From Artemia franciscana (taxonomy: Eukaryota; Arthropoda; Branchiopoda; Anostraca; Artemiidae), in the NCBI RefSeq assembly GCF_032884065.1, contig NC_088867.1, positions 43,166,241-43,230,240 of the forward strand: 64,000 bases of DNA, written 5' to 3'. Below, piece by piece: positions 35,540 through 47,911 of the stretch. Made by a program: the position numbers and the translations under genes. Within the stretch, counting starts at the first letter, position 1. Every line of letters starts with the position of its first letter. The notes below the pieces were generated by a model that searched no databases, was not told the DNA's origin, and was given only the letters and a program-made list of their open reading frames with translations.

Positions 35540-38030
35540 GTCCAATAGAAATATTTAACCATAGGGATCAGACGTGCATGCTTCTGGGGATTAGGTACAG
35601 GCTTCTGAAGTTCCCCTTGCCTCTTCTAGGGGATGGGCGCTATAACAGTATCCTAGTTTCTAAAGGAAACTTTTATGTATACTGTTTTTAGTTTTCTATT
35701 AAGCTTAATTGAAGAAATCAAAGAAGTCAGCCTATATGAGGTTTATATAAAGGTTCCGATAGAAAATAAAATAATGTAAAGGGGGAGATTATCAAAATGT
35801 AAATACATCTAAGTATTTACAATTCATGAAAATATTGGGAGGGGCAAAGATTCTATAATCTAGGAAATGGGTGATATTTCTTTTTTCTTCTTCTTACCAT
35901 TGAAAGCTCTCCAAAATTGGTATTTTTAAAACATACGGGCGCAAAAAACCCTACCCACGCCCTGCTTGGCACCCCTGTTCCTCACAGAATTGATAGTAAC
36001 CAAAGATAATAGTTTTCTAAAGCATTGAAATGTTGTAGTTATAAGAGCACAACTTAGAAATTTGACCTTTTATATTTTTGCTAGTGTCATGCTGTTCCTA
36101 CATGCAATTTTCTAAGGCTATACTCACGTCATTGTCTTCAAATATATTAGGGCTGCCAATAGGTCCTTAAAACAGGAGAAGGCCCCTAAATAGCTCTCAC
36201 TCCCTTTTTTGAAGATTAAGCCATGTCATTGCTTCAGCGAAGAAGTCTTTTAGTGAGTTGGTGACCATTAGTGTCCTCCAGACTGTAGAATAAAATAAAG
36301 GCTACAGTGCCCAAGTCCTCTTGATAATGATGGACGATATGAATTGACGCCCTTTACCTCTCAAGTCACTTCAGCCTCTGGGCTTTTTTGTTTATGCTGT
36401 TTTAGATATGTATTACTGGAGCTTTTTCTAAGCTTGCAAAATGGGCTAATAATTTCACCAAAGTAGCCTTTGATAACGAACCCTTGCGTTCACAATCCGT
36501 ATGTCACTGTTGCAGCAGTAAAAACAACTTAATAAAGAACAATCTTTGAGCCATAGAAACCGAAAATTTAAGAATTTTTAACAAAAATTAGTTCTTCAAA
36601 AATGCTCAACTAAGAGAAATCCAGTATGGGTAACTGTAATTCACTTTTAACTCGACAGTAATGTGTAGTTTCGAAACTTCGAAAAAAAACAACAACAAAA
36701 AAAAAAAACTGAAATCTCTGGAAAATGGCCTCAGATCTAGAAATTACCTTTGGAATTGCCATGTTCAAAAACCTTCCATTGGATTTTTATAGCCTTTCTC
36801 CTCTAAATTCGGAAAATTGACAGTACTATTGTTTATAAAAAAGAAAAAATTCTCTTTGTCCTTAGGGGATCATAGGATTAATTTCCAGAGCGTGTAGAGC
36901 TATGAGGCTGGGTAAACTCTATTTACTAAGGTAATCGTAAGGGGATTCTATGGTATGAATTTGAGTTGGATTAATTGGTTAGAATGGTGCCAGATGCAGT
37001 GGATAGACCGCCTCATTTCCATCAAATTGCCTAATGTCCGTCATTTTATAAATTTATTGCTATACTTGCACAATCACTTATTTCACAATGGTATATTGCT
37101 CTGGACCTAGATTACGAAATGTGAGGTTTAGAGTTCAAGTCTCACGCTCTTACTTTTTTTCTGTGAATAGAGTCAAAGTAGGACTTAGTACTCTCCTCAT
37201 CATCAATCAAGACCACGACTGTGAAACAAGAATATGTTTTCAAATTCAAACCAATCAGAAAACAATTAGAAAGCAATTTTACTGACGATATGTTTTAAAA
37301 CAACCTAGGTAATTAAAGTCCAACACCAAGGTAAATGACAAGAGCTGCTGATGATTAAAGCCCTTAGTATTGTAATAAAAGCAGTGGAATAGTTGAAAAA
37401 AGAAGGAAAGAAATTTTTGAGTTGGTTTGGTTTATTACAATAGCCCTATTTAATATTTATGAGACGGAAACTTATAAGTATATAATTTAACGATCTTACA
37501 ACAGCTTTATCATGCAACAGGTTTCCCATTGAATTTATAAAGCAAATTTATAAAGCATAAAGAATTTATATAATTTATATTATATTATTTATTGTTTATA
37601 TTATATTATTATTATTTATTTTTATTATTATTTATTTTATTATATTTTATTAATATTTGTTTATTATTATATATTTTATTATATTATATTATTATTTTTT
37701 ATATTATATTTTTATATTATATTATTTATAAAGAATTTATAAAGCAAGAAAACATAAATAAAGCAAACGACTAAACTGACAAAACAATGCCAAAAGCCAC
37801 AACATCAGAATGGCAAAACCATTCATTAGTCAAAAATATCAAGATTTATAATTTCAGAAAGCTAAAAGGATAGAAACTAAAAAGGAGTGAAATAAGATGT
37901 AGGCTACATTAAAAAGGTTTAAATGAGAACATGTAAAATGGGTGGGGGACAAAAGAATCAAACGAACATAAAAATTGGGTATCATCAGTACCCAAAAAAA
38001 AAGAAAGAAGAAAACTAGCAGTTAATTATA
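35540..38030. other. No gene recognised; AT-rich tract inside
   Basis: Unique-looking sequence. An extreme TTA/TAT low-complexity tract lies at about 37560-37745. A weak B-box-like GAGTTCAAGTCTC at about 37130 is not backed by a convincing A box or target duplication. Confidence 0.45.
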
Positions 38031-38388
38031 TCAAACAGTTCGTGGTAACGAACTGTAGTAAGGAGTGACCCGGCTCAATAGCAACCAAAACTCTAAAAAA
38101 TAGGGTTTTGATATCAACAGCTACATCAAAAGAATCGCATTTTAATGCTAATTTTAAATATATAAGTTTAATCAAGTTTAGTCTTACGCATCAAAAGTTA
38201 CGAGCCTGAGAAAATTTGCCTTATTTTAAAAAATAGGGGAAAACAACCCCTAAAAGTCATAGAATCTTAACGAAAATCACACCATCAGATTCAGAGTACC
38301 AGAGAACGCTATTGTAGAAGTTTCAAGCTCCTATCTAAAAAAATGCGGAATTTGGTATTTTTTGCCAGAAGACAAATCACGGGTGCGT

Positions 38389-38450
<62 letters not shown>

Positions 38451-39800
38451 CAGGGGTTGTCGTATCGACCAAGTGGTCCTAGAATGTTGCAAGAGGGCTA
38501 ATCTAACGGAAATGAAAATTTCTATTGCCCTTTTTAAGTGACCAAAAAAATTGGATGGCACCTAGGCCCCCTCCCACGCTCATTTTTTCTCCAAAGTCAA
38601 CGGATCAAAATTTTGAGATAGCCATTTTGTTCCGCATAGTCAAAAACCATAATAACTATGTCTTTGGGAATGACTTACTCCCCCACAGTCCTTGGGGGAG
38701 GGGCTGTAAGTTACAAACTTCGGCCAGTGTTTACATATAATAATGATTATTGGGAAATGTACAGCGTTTTCAGGGATTTTTTTTTGGTTTTTGGGGTGGG
38801 GTTGAGGGGAGGGAGCTATGTGGGAGGATCTTTCCTTGGAGAAATATGTCATGGGGGAACAGAAATTCAATGAAAAGGGCGTAGGATTGTCTAAAATTAC
38901 TATAAAAAAAAAAACAATGAAAAAATAAACATGGAAAAGTTTTTTCAATTGCAATTAAGGAGTAGCATTGAAACTTGAAACGAACAGAGATTATTACGCA
39001 TATGAGGGGTTCTAAAAATACTGCAGCATAAAGAGTGAGGTATTTAGGAGGAGATAAATACCTCGCTCTTTATGCTATAGTATTTTTAGTAATTTCAACT
39101 ATTTATTCTACGGCCATTCGGATTCAGTGGTCATTCTTAAAGAATTGGGATAAAAGTTAAGATTTAGTGTAAAGAGCGAGGTATTAACGAGGGGATAAAC
39201 TCTCTCATATACATAATAAAAATTTAAGTATTTAAAAGTTTGTTACGTAAGCTAATTCTTAAGTTACGTATATTTTTTACTAATAAAAACATTCGTTAAA
39301 AATTAAAATTTATAGTTGCCTTTTTATGTAACCGAAAAATTGCAGGGCAACTAGGCTTTCCCCACCCCTTATTTCTCAAAATCGTTTGATCAAAACTAAG
39401 AGAAAGCCATTTAGCCAAAAAAGGAATTAATATGCATGTTTCATTTCAATAATTTATTTTTGAAGAGCCAAAATCAAACATGTATTAATTCAAAAACGTT
39501 CAGAAATTACATAAAAAACTAGTTTTTTTAACTGAAAGTAAGGAGCGACATTAAAACTTAAAACGAACAGAAATTACTCCGTATATGAAATGGGTTGTCC
39601 CCTCCGCAATCTCTCGCTCTTTACGCTAAAGTTTGACTCTGCCACAATTATGCTTTTATAAAACAATTAAAAGCTTTAGCGTAAAGAGCGAGGGATTGCA
39701 GAGGGGACAATCCATTTCATATACGGAGTAATTTCTGTTCGTTTTAAGTTTTAATGTCGCTCCTTACTTTCAGTTAAAAATTCTAGTTTTTTTATGTAAT
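38031..39800 (+). mobile_element. Family 1 element, copy F (full length)
   Basis: It has the perfect 5' palindrome and a T-tract expanded to about 60 T at 38390-38449. The internal hairpin lies at about 39010-39090 and the 3' hairpin at 39505-39800, ending TATGTAAT. It is close in sequence to copy B, including the arm sequence of the hairpin. Confidence 0.9.
39505..39800. repeat. Long inverted repeat (3' hairpin of copy F)
   Basis: The arms, about 39505-39632 and 39673-39800, pair over some 125 bp. The foot ATTACAT pairs with ATGTAAT. One small loss in the right arm (AAAAATTCTAG) breaks symmetry. Confidence 0.92.
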
Positions 39801-40201
39801 CAGTAATGAAAGGAAACAAAAGTTTTTCATTCCTGGAGGTAAAGGAACGGATGGAAGACAAGATAGGAACGGGTTAAAAACAGTACGTGTCAGCTGGTGT
39901 CTGGTTAGAGTGTTTTTTTCGGGGAAAATGTTTTCCGTGCGAAGGTTTATTATTGCATCATTTTTTTAAACGGAGGCACAACATTCCTCTCCTCAAGAGT
40001 TTTCCAGCTTGGCCTTTTTTTAGAAGCACCGAGTACTGCACCTTAGCTTCTTAAGAAATTATTTTCTAGGCTCTTTTTCGAATAGATTTGATTTTTTATG
40101 ATTCGTCACGGGAGATACCAGGATGCCAAGCGGGATAGGCATATTCAAGATGTGGGCGGACAAAGGAAGTATAGATCCTCAAAGAATTGGATGGGGGGAC
40201 G

Positions 40202-40453
40202 TTAAATTTTATTCAAGAGCTTAAGGAGAGACATGGACACATTGGCTTTATGGACAATATATTTGATGTGGGTATCCCACTTTAAATTAGAGGAAATTGT
40301 AACCCCAAGTAATTTAAAGGAAGATGCAGAAATATCGGGGGGAATATGGCTGGGGAAAAGGGGTGAGGTTTTTGGAATTGTCATAGATTTAGATGGATTT
40401 ACTCTCATGCCTTGATTCGAAGCATCATCTGTAATATTATAGAGGATACTCAT
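40202..40453 (-). pseudogene. LINE RT, segment after the active site
   Basis: This is the best-preserved frame of the minus-strand LINE. It gives SNQGMRVNPSKSMTI, then PPDISASSFKLLGVTISSNL, KWDTHIKYIVHKANVSMSLL. N-P-x-K-S and LLGVTI-S-x-L-x-W-x-x-H-I are the conserved blocks downstream of the catalytic FADD in Jockey/CR1-type reverse transcriptases. The preceding catalytic block is outside this frame because of a shift near 40500. It has no function on its own. Confidence 0.82.
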
Positions 40454-40926
40454 GGGGTTGCTTACTAAGTTTTGGTAGCAGATTTCAACAAACCGTTAGG
40501 TCATTCACAAATTTCCATATGTCGGGAAATTCTTTAGCGAGGTGATTTATAATTGCAGAAAAAAGGAGGCGACCTTGGTGAGTACCTTGGGGTACTCCAT
40601 TGTGGACAGGGAGGGGACTGGAAAAATAATTTTGATATTTGACTACAAAAAGGTGGCAACTAATTTAACCAAGAAAAAAAAAATCAATATTGAAATCAGT
40701 GCCAAGTTTTTCAACTAGAATATTAGGGTCAACAAGGTAAAATGCTTTTTGAAGGTCAGTGGAAAATAAACTTAGTCAGTAATCCGGTTTTTTGAGAATT
40801 TTCCGAATTGAGTCGATAAGAAAAACAAAGTAATGGGAAGTGGATTTGAGGTTCCCGAATTGCCTCAGTTCAGTAAGAGGTAGGATTTTTTCTTTTAGCC
40901 AACCTGCAAGAAATCATTCTTATAGT

Positions 40927-41304
40927 TTAGAGAACATGGGAGTGAGTGACAAAATCAGGTTTCCGTCTTTCTCTTTCACGGGGGCTATAAGATCCTGTTT
41001 CCAAATTTTGCGGATATTGGCTAGACTCCGTAATCTCATTGAAAAGAACCGACAAGGCCTTTGAAAGGAAGTCACTGAAAGCACTAATAAGAAGAAGCGG
41101 GATATCTAAAGGGCAAACGCTTGTTTTTCGTAGTTTCCCATTTCTTCTTTTGATCTCAGACGGAGATATGGAGGAGGATGCAGATGAAAGATCATCAAAA
41201 AGGTAATTGATAAGACAATGCCGGAAGGCTCTGGACGATGGAAGCAAGGAACTTGTTAAGGTTATCTGTAGCAACTTCTGGGGATTCAGGTAGGTTGAAA
41301 TCAA
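40927..41304 (-). pseudogene. LINE segment between endonuclease and RT
   Basis: The frame gives a FDDLSSASSSISPSEIKRRN block and CPLDIPLLLISAFSDFLSKALS, then LFNEITESSQYPQNLETG. The second part corresponds to the region before RT motif A in which the element's frame predicts a cooperative linker. A shift near 40985 moves the homologous frame. Identification rests on its position in the minus-strand LINE rather than on catalytic residues. Confidence 0.65.
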
Positions 41305-41964
41305 GCTGGTCTAGACTCCTGCCGCATAACTTTTTTATCTTGGAGTATCAATTTTTGGGTTTGTTGGTAAGCAAATCTCCGATCTTATTCTTCTAGTAGA
41401 ATAGGGCAGATTTACGTATTTCCTTTATAAGAGCTTTTCTTAATTTATTTGCTGCATCCAGTTTACCGTTTCTGAAAAGATTCATTTTTTTCTAATTAGT
41501 GCTTTTATGGGTTGATTAATGAATGGTTTGTCACTGGAGCACTTCAAATTATAAATATCAGACCAATCCTCAGCACTCAGCCACGTTCCAAAACAAAGAA
41601 CGCCAGTATTTGAAGGGGGCGGTAAGAGCCACAACTACAGTTACTGGGAATGAATGCTTATAACCAAACAAGAGGACAGGAAGAGGGAAAGATGATAACT
41701 CCCACCCAATGGGAGCAAAGCTGAAGGAGGACTATAAAAATTATTCAGATTAGTCAGATTGACATCTAGAGATGTTTTCCCTAGTTTTTGGTATTTTAAC
41801 TATTTGCTTAACTTTTAGAGAGGAGCAAGTTGAATTCATTTGAAGTTCATTGGCGCCCCCAACCAAAAAAAGAACGGCATTAGGGTACTTAGAAATAAGA
41901 ATATCAGCTCTGGTCCGCAATTGCTGGAGAAATTGCGCTTTACGTCAATGTATTGGTTTGGTGA

Positions 41965-42125
41965 TCAATAGAAGACAGCTATTGCAATAATATTATAGGG
42001 ACGGGGGAGTACCTTAGGTCTAATACTTAACCAATGGTTTTCGTTATACTCAGACAAATTAGGAACAGGAATAATTTTAGGAAAAAGGTTGCATTTGGCA
42101 AGAAACATGATGCCACCTCCTTTTT
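41965..42125 (-). pseudogene. LINE endonuclease fragment
   Basis: The frame contains KKGGGIMFLAKCNLFPKII and ENHWLSIRPKVLPRPYNII, ending IAIAVFY. G-G-G-I/V is a conserved block in apurinic-type LINE endonucleases, as is the W-x-x-x-R-P-x-x-L-P-R block. Upstream of 42125 the sequence changes abruptly into the 5' end of family 2, so the N-terminal endonuclease is missing. The nearby NAVLFLVG block (about 41880) continues the domain after a frameshift. Confidence 0.7.
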
Positions 42126-42129
42126 TATG

Positions 42130-44105
42130 GCACTTCGTATTAACCAAGTGACATATAGCAATCGCCAATTCTGTCGGTCCCGGTTTTGCTACTTTAGGCA
42201 CTTCCAGGTAAGCTAGGACGATGAACTCTGGCAGGCGTATCAGGGATGGGACCAGCTTAAATTAGATATAGTCTTTTTCCCAATTTGACCATCTGAGGGG
42301 GAGTGGAGGGTTGGTTAATTCGGAAAAAATAGAAAAATTGAAGTATTTTTAACTTACGAACTGTTGATCAGATCTTAATGAAATTTGATGTTTGGAAGGA
42401 TATCGCGTCTCAGAGCTGTTATTTTAAATCCCGACCGGATCTGGTAACATTGGAGGGGGATATGGGAGGGGGAAACCTAAAATCTTGGAAAACACTTAGA
42501 GTGGAGGAACCGGGATGAAACTTGGTGGAAAAATAAGCACAAGTCCTACATACATGATTGACACAATCGGAACGGATCCGCTCTCTTTGGGGTGGTTGGG
42601 GGGGGGGGGGGGTAATTCTGAAAAATTAAAACAGTGAGGTATTTTTCACTTACGAATGGGTGATCGGATCGTAATGAAATTTGATATTTAGAAGGATATG
42701 GTGTCTTAGAGGTCTTATTTTAAATCCCGACTGGATGTGTTGACATTGGGGGGGGGGGGGATTTGGGAGGGGAAAACCTAAAACTTGGAAAACACTTAGA
42801 GTGGAGGGATCGGGATGAAACGTGGTGGGAAAAATAAATACAAGTCCTAGATACATGATTGATATAACCGGAACGGATCCGCTCTCTTTGGGGTAGTTGG
42901 GGGAGGGGTTAATTCTGAAAATTTGAAAAAATGAGGCATTTTTAACTTACGAACGGGTGATCGGATCTCAATGAAATTTGATGTTTAGAAGGATATCGTG
43001 TCTCAAAGCTCTTATTTTAAATCCTGACCGGATCTGGTGACATTGGGGGAAGTTTGGGGTGGGGGAACCTAAAATCATGGAAAACGCTTAGATTTGAGGG
43101 ATCAGGATGAAATTTGGTCGAAAAATAAGCAGAAGTCTTACATACGTGGTTTACATAATTGGAACGGATCCGCTCTATTGGGGGGGGGGGGAATAATTCT
43201 GAAAAATAAGAAAAAATTACATATTTTTAACTTATGAAGGAGTGATCGGATCTTCATGAAACTTCATATTTAGAAGGACCTCGTAACTCAGATCTCTTAT
43301 TATATATCTCAACCGGATCAAGCATAATTGGGGGGGGGGGCAGTTAGGGGGACCGGAAATCTTAGAAAATACTTAAAGCGTTGAGATCTGGATGAAACTG
43401 GATGGGAAGAATAGAAAACTGTAAAAGATACGTGACTGACATAACCGGACCGGATCTGCTCTCTTTGGTGGAATTGGGGGGGGGGGGGGGTAATTTTTAA
43501 ATTTGAGATATTTGTAACTTACAAAAAGGTGATCAGATCTTAATGAAATTTGATATTTAGAAGGATCTTGTGCTTTAAAGTTCTAATTTTAAATTCCGAC
43601 CAGATCCTGTGACATCGGGGGGAGTTGGAGGGGGAAACCGGAATTCTTGGAAAATGTGAAAATTGGGGTATTTTTATCTTACGAATAGATGATCGGATCT
43701 TAATGAAATTTGATTTTTAGAAGGAATTCATGTCTAAGAGCTCTTATTTCAAATCCCGGCCAGATCGTTTGACATTGGGTTGGAGGGGGAAATCTTGGAA
43801 AATCACTTGGGGTGTAGGAATCGGGATGAAGCTTGGTGGATAGAATAAACAAATGTCCTTGATACGTGATTGACAGAATCATACTGGATTTGCTCTCTTT
43901 GGGGGAGTTGGGGGGAGGGGTTTAGTGATTTGGCGAGTTTGATGCTTGCTACTTGATTGAAATAACTGGAACGGATCTGCTCTCTTTGGGGGAGTTGGGT
44001 GAAGGGAGGGTTAATAATGAGAAATCAGACAAATGAGGTATTTTTAACTTAGAAAGGAGGGATCGGATCTTAATAAAATTCGATGTTTAAAAGGATATCA
44101 ATCTT
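42130..44105 (+). repeat. Family 2 element: 5' end and tandem monomers
   Basis: It begins with GCACTTCGTATTAACCAAGTG, an imperfect 8-bp-stem palindrome, then ACATATAGCAATCGCC and the GCTACTTTAGGCAC block. From 42365 a monomer starting TGATC(A/G)GATCTTAATGAA recurs at about 42365, 42658, 42958, 43243, 43530, 43690 and 44060. Spacing is mostly 285-300 bp, with one short 160-bp interval. Each monomer holds a CCGACCGGATC block, a G-run and a GGAACGGATCCGCTCTCTTTGG block. No coding potential is seen. Confidence 0.88.
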
Positions 44106-44889
44106 ACCTTAAAAAATAGGAAGGCACACCTATCAATTAGCATTGCCATGTTATCCTAAAACCACCTCTAGAGACTTTGGCATTGGGAACACGGAAAATC
44201 GATGTTTTCTTTTTTTAAATAATTTTTTAATTAATTTATTTACTATAATAACAAATTTATTTAAGAACTTGATAAAAAGTACTTGGAAATTTTAAAAAGC
44301 TCAGGATGCGGAGATGGGGAGAATGGGTCTCAAGAGGCCTCCCCTCGACCCGGCATTGAGAACACAGTGTGTAAAGCTACAAATTTGGCAAAAGATGTCC
44401 CATCATTGTAAAATAATTTGTTTGAACACTCATATTAATTTGATTTAATTTTGTCATTTCATAGGGGAAAATATTACAAAATGAATTAGATGATGCTAAG
44501 CAGCGTGTTCAGGGAAAACAATAGGAATTAGATCATACTAAGCAGCTTGTTCAGGAAAAACAATTGAAGTTGAATAATGTCAGTGGCTTCATTTTCCAGA
44601 CTGAGCAGTTTGAACAAGAAACTCATAAATTGAAGAAATATTTGGCGAAATTAAACAATGATAAAATCTCAGAAAAGCAGAAGCTTTTGCGAGCTCAGAG
44701 GGAATTGAAGCTTTTGCGAGCTCAGAGGGAATTGAAGCAGAAGCAAAATGAAGCTAATAAAAAGGTATAAACTTTTTTTTTATTATTTCAATCTTTTCTA
44801 TCACTTGGAAAAATAAAAAAGGTGTATGTGCCCTTGAACTCTAACAATAACCCCGGTCTTTGAAGACAGAATTTGGTTTCAGAACATGC
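44106..44889 (+). other. Non-repeat segment inside the family 2 array carrying an exon-like block
   Basis: Family 2 monomers stop at about 44105 and resume at about 44890. The segment between is unlike the array, is AT-rich at both sides, and contains an open block bounded by splice-site-like sequences. Confidence 0.6.
44465..44764 (+). pseudogene. Candidate exon, coiled-coil, one in-frame stop
   Basis: The acceptor TTGTCATTTCATAG ends at 44464 and the donor AAAAAG|GTATAAAC starts at 44765. The 300 bp between are exactly 100 codons, phase 0 at both ends. They encode a coiled-coil-like peptide: ILQNELDDAKQRVQ, LDHTKQLVQEKQ, FEQETHKLKKYLAKLNND and LLRAQRELKQKQNEANKK. Two tandem duplications are visible: about 42 bp (ELDDAKQ / ELDHTKQ) and 27 bp (KLLRAQREL twice). 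Codon 20 is TAG (44522-44524); the paralogous codon in the second repeat is TTG, so one base change made the stop. No family is recognised. Confidence 0.5.
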
Positions 44890-46030
44890 AGTTTGTATTC
44901 GGAAAAAATTCGGAAAAATTCGTTTTTAATTTGGAAAAAATAGAAAAAATGAGGTATTTTCAACTTACGAAGGAGAGATCGGATCTTATTGAAATTTAAT
45001 TTTTGGAACGATATCGTGTCTCAGAGCTCTTATTTTAAATCCCGACCGGATCCAGTGTCATTAGAGGGGGGGGACAGACATCTTCGAAAACGCTTAAAGA
45101 AGAGAGATCAGGATGAAACTTGGTGGAAAGAATAAGCACAAGTCCAAGATAGGTGACTGACATAACCGGATAAGATCCACTCTCTTTGGTGGGGTTGGGA
45201 GGTGGAAGCAATTCGGAAAAAATAGAAATAATGAGGTATCTGTAACTTACGAACGTGTGATCAGATCTTAATGAAATTTAATATTTAGAAGGATCTTGTG
45301 CTTTAAAACTCTCATTTTAAATCTTGAACTCCTATTTTCAATTCGAAGTGGATCCGAGGACATAGAGGGTTGGAGGGGGGAAACAGAAATCTTGGAAACC
45401 GGAAATCTAGGAAAACGGTTAGAGCGGAGGGATCGGGATGAAACTTGATGGGAAAAATAAGCACAAGTTATGGATACGAGATTGACATAATTGGTACGGA
45501 TTCGTACTCTTTGGGGGAGCTGGGGATTGTTAATTTGGAAACATTAGGAAAACTGAAGTATTTTTATCTTAAGAACGGGTGACCGGATCTTAGTGAAATT
45601 TGATATTTAGAAGGAACTCATGTCTCACAGCTCTTATTTCAAATCCCGACCAGATCTATTGATATTGGGGGGAGTTGGAGGGGGAAACTGGAAATCTTGG
45701 GAAACGCTTATAAATTGTCGTAGATATGCGATTGACGCAACCGGAATGGATCCACTCTCTTCGGGGGAGTTAGATGGTAAGGTTCAGTGCTTTGGCGAGT
45801 TGGTGCTACTGGACGTGCTGGGACGATGAAAATTGGTAGGCGTGTAAGGGAGTCGCACAAATTGACTTGATAGTCGTTTTCCCCGATTCGACCATCTGGG
45901 GGGCTGAAGGGACAGGAAAAATTAGAAAAATTGAGGTGTTTTTGAACTTACGAGTGGGTGATCGGATCTTAATGAATTTTGATATTTAGAAGGACCTCGT
46001 GACTCAGAGCACTTATTTTAAATCCTGAGA
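44890..46030 (+). repeat. Family 2 tandem monomers, second part
   Basis: Monomers resume with the GATCGGATC block at about 44977, 45259, 45580 and 45959. The part near 45765-45900 (TTGGCGAGTTGGTGCTACTGG, GGACGATGAAAATTGG, TTCGACCATCTGGGG) is an old duplicate of the family 2 5' block. Confidence 0.85.
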
Positions 46031-46059
46031 GAGAGAGAGGCTCCTGGACAATATAGAGA

Positions 46060-46771
46060 AAAATTATAACGGAATATTTTTTTTTATTTTCCCCATGGGG
46101 GGATCTTATGGAGCCAATGGTTCTAGATACTCGGGAGAGGGCTCATTCAAATGAAAACCAAAACTATTAGAAACCTTTTTAAGGGACCAAAAAGATTGGA
46201 GGGTAACTAGCCCTCTTTTTCCCCAGGGATATTCTTTCAAAATTTGACACGACCATTTGATTCACCATAATGAAAAGGTCTTCCCATAGAAAATTATGAC
46301 CATGGAATATCTGCACCCCCACCCCCCACCCCCAGAAAATTTCTCCCAAAACATTCTATATGTTTCCTAAAAACAAACACTATATGTGAAAAATGGTTGA
46401 ACTGCGTAGCTTATAGCCCTTTTCCAGCGACAATGGGGGCTAATATCATTCCCAAGAGCATAGTTATTAGACCTGTCCAAACACAAAAAAAAACACAAAA
46501 TTCCACGTTTTCGTAGTTAAGAGCCCAAAACCTTTATAATAGGTTCTCTGATATGGTGAATCTGATGATTCGATCTTCTTGAAAATCTTTTAAATTTTTG
46601 GGGATGCTACCTTCGTTTTTCAAAAATCAAGCAGATTTTTCTCAGGTTTGCAGCATTTTGTAGGTAATATTTAACTTAATAAATTGTATTTATTTGGAAT
46701 CAGCATAACAGCCAAATCTTTTGATGTACCTATCGCTCCTTACTTACAGTTGATTACCCTGAACTGTTTGA
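46060..46771 (-). mobile_element. Diverged family 1-like element, mixed orientation
   Basis: The right end (46771) matches the family 1 5' end on the minus strand, with the palindrome altered (CAGTTGATTACCCTGAACTG). The interior to about 46270 is family 1-like in minus orientation. 46080-46260 resembles the family 1 GGGATC...GGTTCTAG...GGAGGG block in plus orientation. Sequence identity is clearly lower than among copies A-L, so it is an older subfamily. Confidence 0.65.
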
Positions 46772-47094
46772 TATATATCTACGGTTTAATGCCCATTTTA
46801 TAGATACAAAATATTCATTGGAGTAAAAAGAAAAAGTGGAGTAATCGAGGAAAAAAGTGGAGTACAAATCAAGCAGAGCAATAACAAGGAAGAACAACAC
46901 TAATCAAACAGTAATAATAACACACAAAAATCCAATTATTGATAAAAAAAAATAACAGAAAACAAACAAGAGCTAAGAGCTCATATGGCACTTGTGACAA
47001 AGTAGGAAGAGCTAAGACCCAAGACCTAATATGGTATGAGGTCTAGCAAAATTCTAAGAATCAATAGTTTGCTTTAAAAGGAAAATCAGAGGCT
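46772..47094. other. No gene recognised
   Basis: A-rich sequence between two family 1 relatives. No features are visible. Confidence 0.4.
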
Positions 47095-47911
47095 TAATGC
47101 CTTCATGGAAATTCTCTTCCCTCATGATAAATTACTCCATGGAAAGATCCTACCCCGTAACACCCTCCCCCAGCCCCCCTTCAACGCGAAAAAGTCCCCT
47201 ATAAACGTCTGTACACTTTCCAATAACCATTACTATATGTAAACAATGGTCAAAGTTTGTAACTTATAGCCTCTCCCCTGGGGACTGTGTGGGATTACGT
47301 CGACCCGAAAAGACATAACAGTTCGGTTTTTAGACTATGCTGAACAAAATGGCTATCTTAAAATTTTGATCCGTTCACTTTGGGAAAAATTGAGCGTAGG
47401 AGGGGGCCTAAGTTCTCTCCATTTTTGGTAACTTAAAAAGGGCACTAAAACATATAATTTTGGTTAGAATGATCCCTCTTGCAGTATTCTAGGACCACTG
47501 GGTCGATACGATCACCCCTGGGAAAAAAAAACAAAAACAAAACAAAAAAACAAATAAACACGCATCCGTGTTTTTTCTTCTGGGCAAATATACAAAATTT
47601 TACATTTTTTTTAGATAGGCACTTCGACAGTAGGATTTTCTGATACGCTGAATCTGATGGTGGGATTTCCGTTAAGATTTTATGACTTTTAAGGGGTGTT
47701 ATCCCCTATTTTCTAAACTAAAGGAAATTTTCTCAGGCTCGTAACTTTTGATGGGTAAGTCTAAGCTCGAAGAAACTTTTACTTTTAAAATCAGCATGAA
47801 AATATCATCCTTTTGATACAACTGTTGGTATTAAAATTTTATTTTTTAGAGTTTAGGTTACTATTTAGCTGGATCGCTCCTTATTATAGTCCGTTACCAC
47901 GAACTGTTTGA
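47095..47911 (-). mobile_element. Family 1 element, copy G (3' truncated)
   Basis: The minus-strand 5' end at 47911 (GAACTGTTTGA on the plus strand) has the palindrome with one change. It extends through the 5' block, the A-rich (minus T-rich) tract near 47522-47560 and the first TTCTAGT block. It stops near the AATTTCCATGAAGG region. The 3' half is missing. Confidence 0.82.

Larger units (their letters stand above)
39801..42125 (-). mobile_element. Degenerate LINE (endonuclease to RT), minus strand
   Basis: Read from 42125 downward. Endonuclease pieces: GGGIMFLAKCNLFPK, IRPKVLPRPYNIIAIAVFY, and a KYPNAVLFLVGG-type block near 41880. Linker: SDKPFINQPIKALIRKK, about 41500. Interdomain: FFDDLSSASSSISPSEIKRR and the block before motif A. 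RT motif A-like LQKAF near 40750; VHNGVPQGTHQGRLLF (motif B) near 40580; FVNDLTV (motif C, FADD-like, altered) near 40500; MRVNPSKSM and SSFKLLGVTISSNLKWDTHI at 40453-40202. An FVRPHLEYA-type region lies near 40150 and extends to about 39830. Many stops and shifts occur. The 3' end meets family 1 copy F and the 5' end meets family 2 at 42130. Confidence 0.82.

Noticed and set aside
37088..37200. Possible second tRNA-like SINE (B-box-like GAGTTCAAGTCTC)
   Set aside because: No clear A box at the right spacing, no target duplication and no tail.
42130..46030. CRISPR-like regular repeats in family 2
   Set aside because: Period near 290 bp with diverged monomers and no spacer structure in a eukaryotic repeat context; it is a tandem-repeat transposon or satellite.
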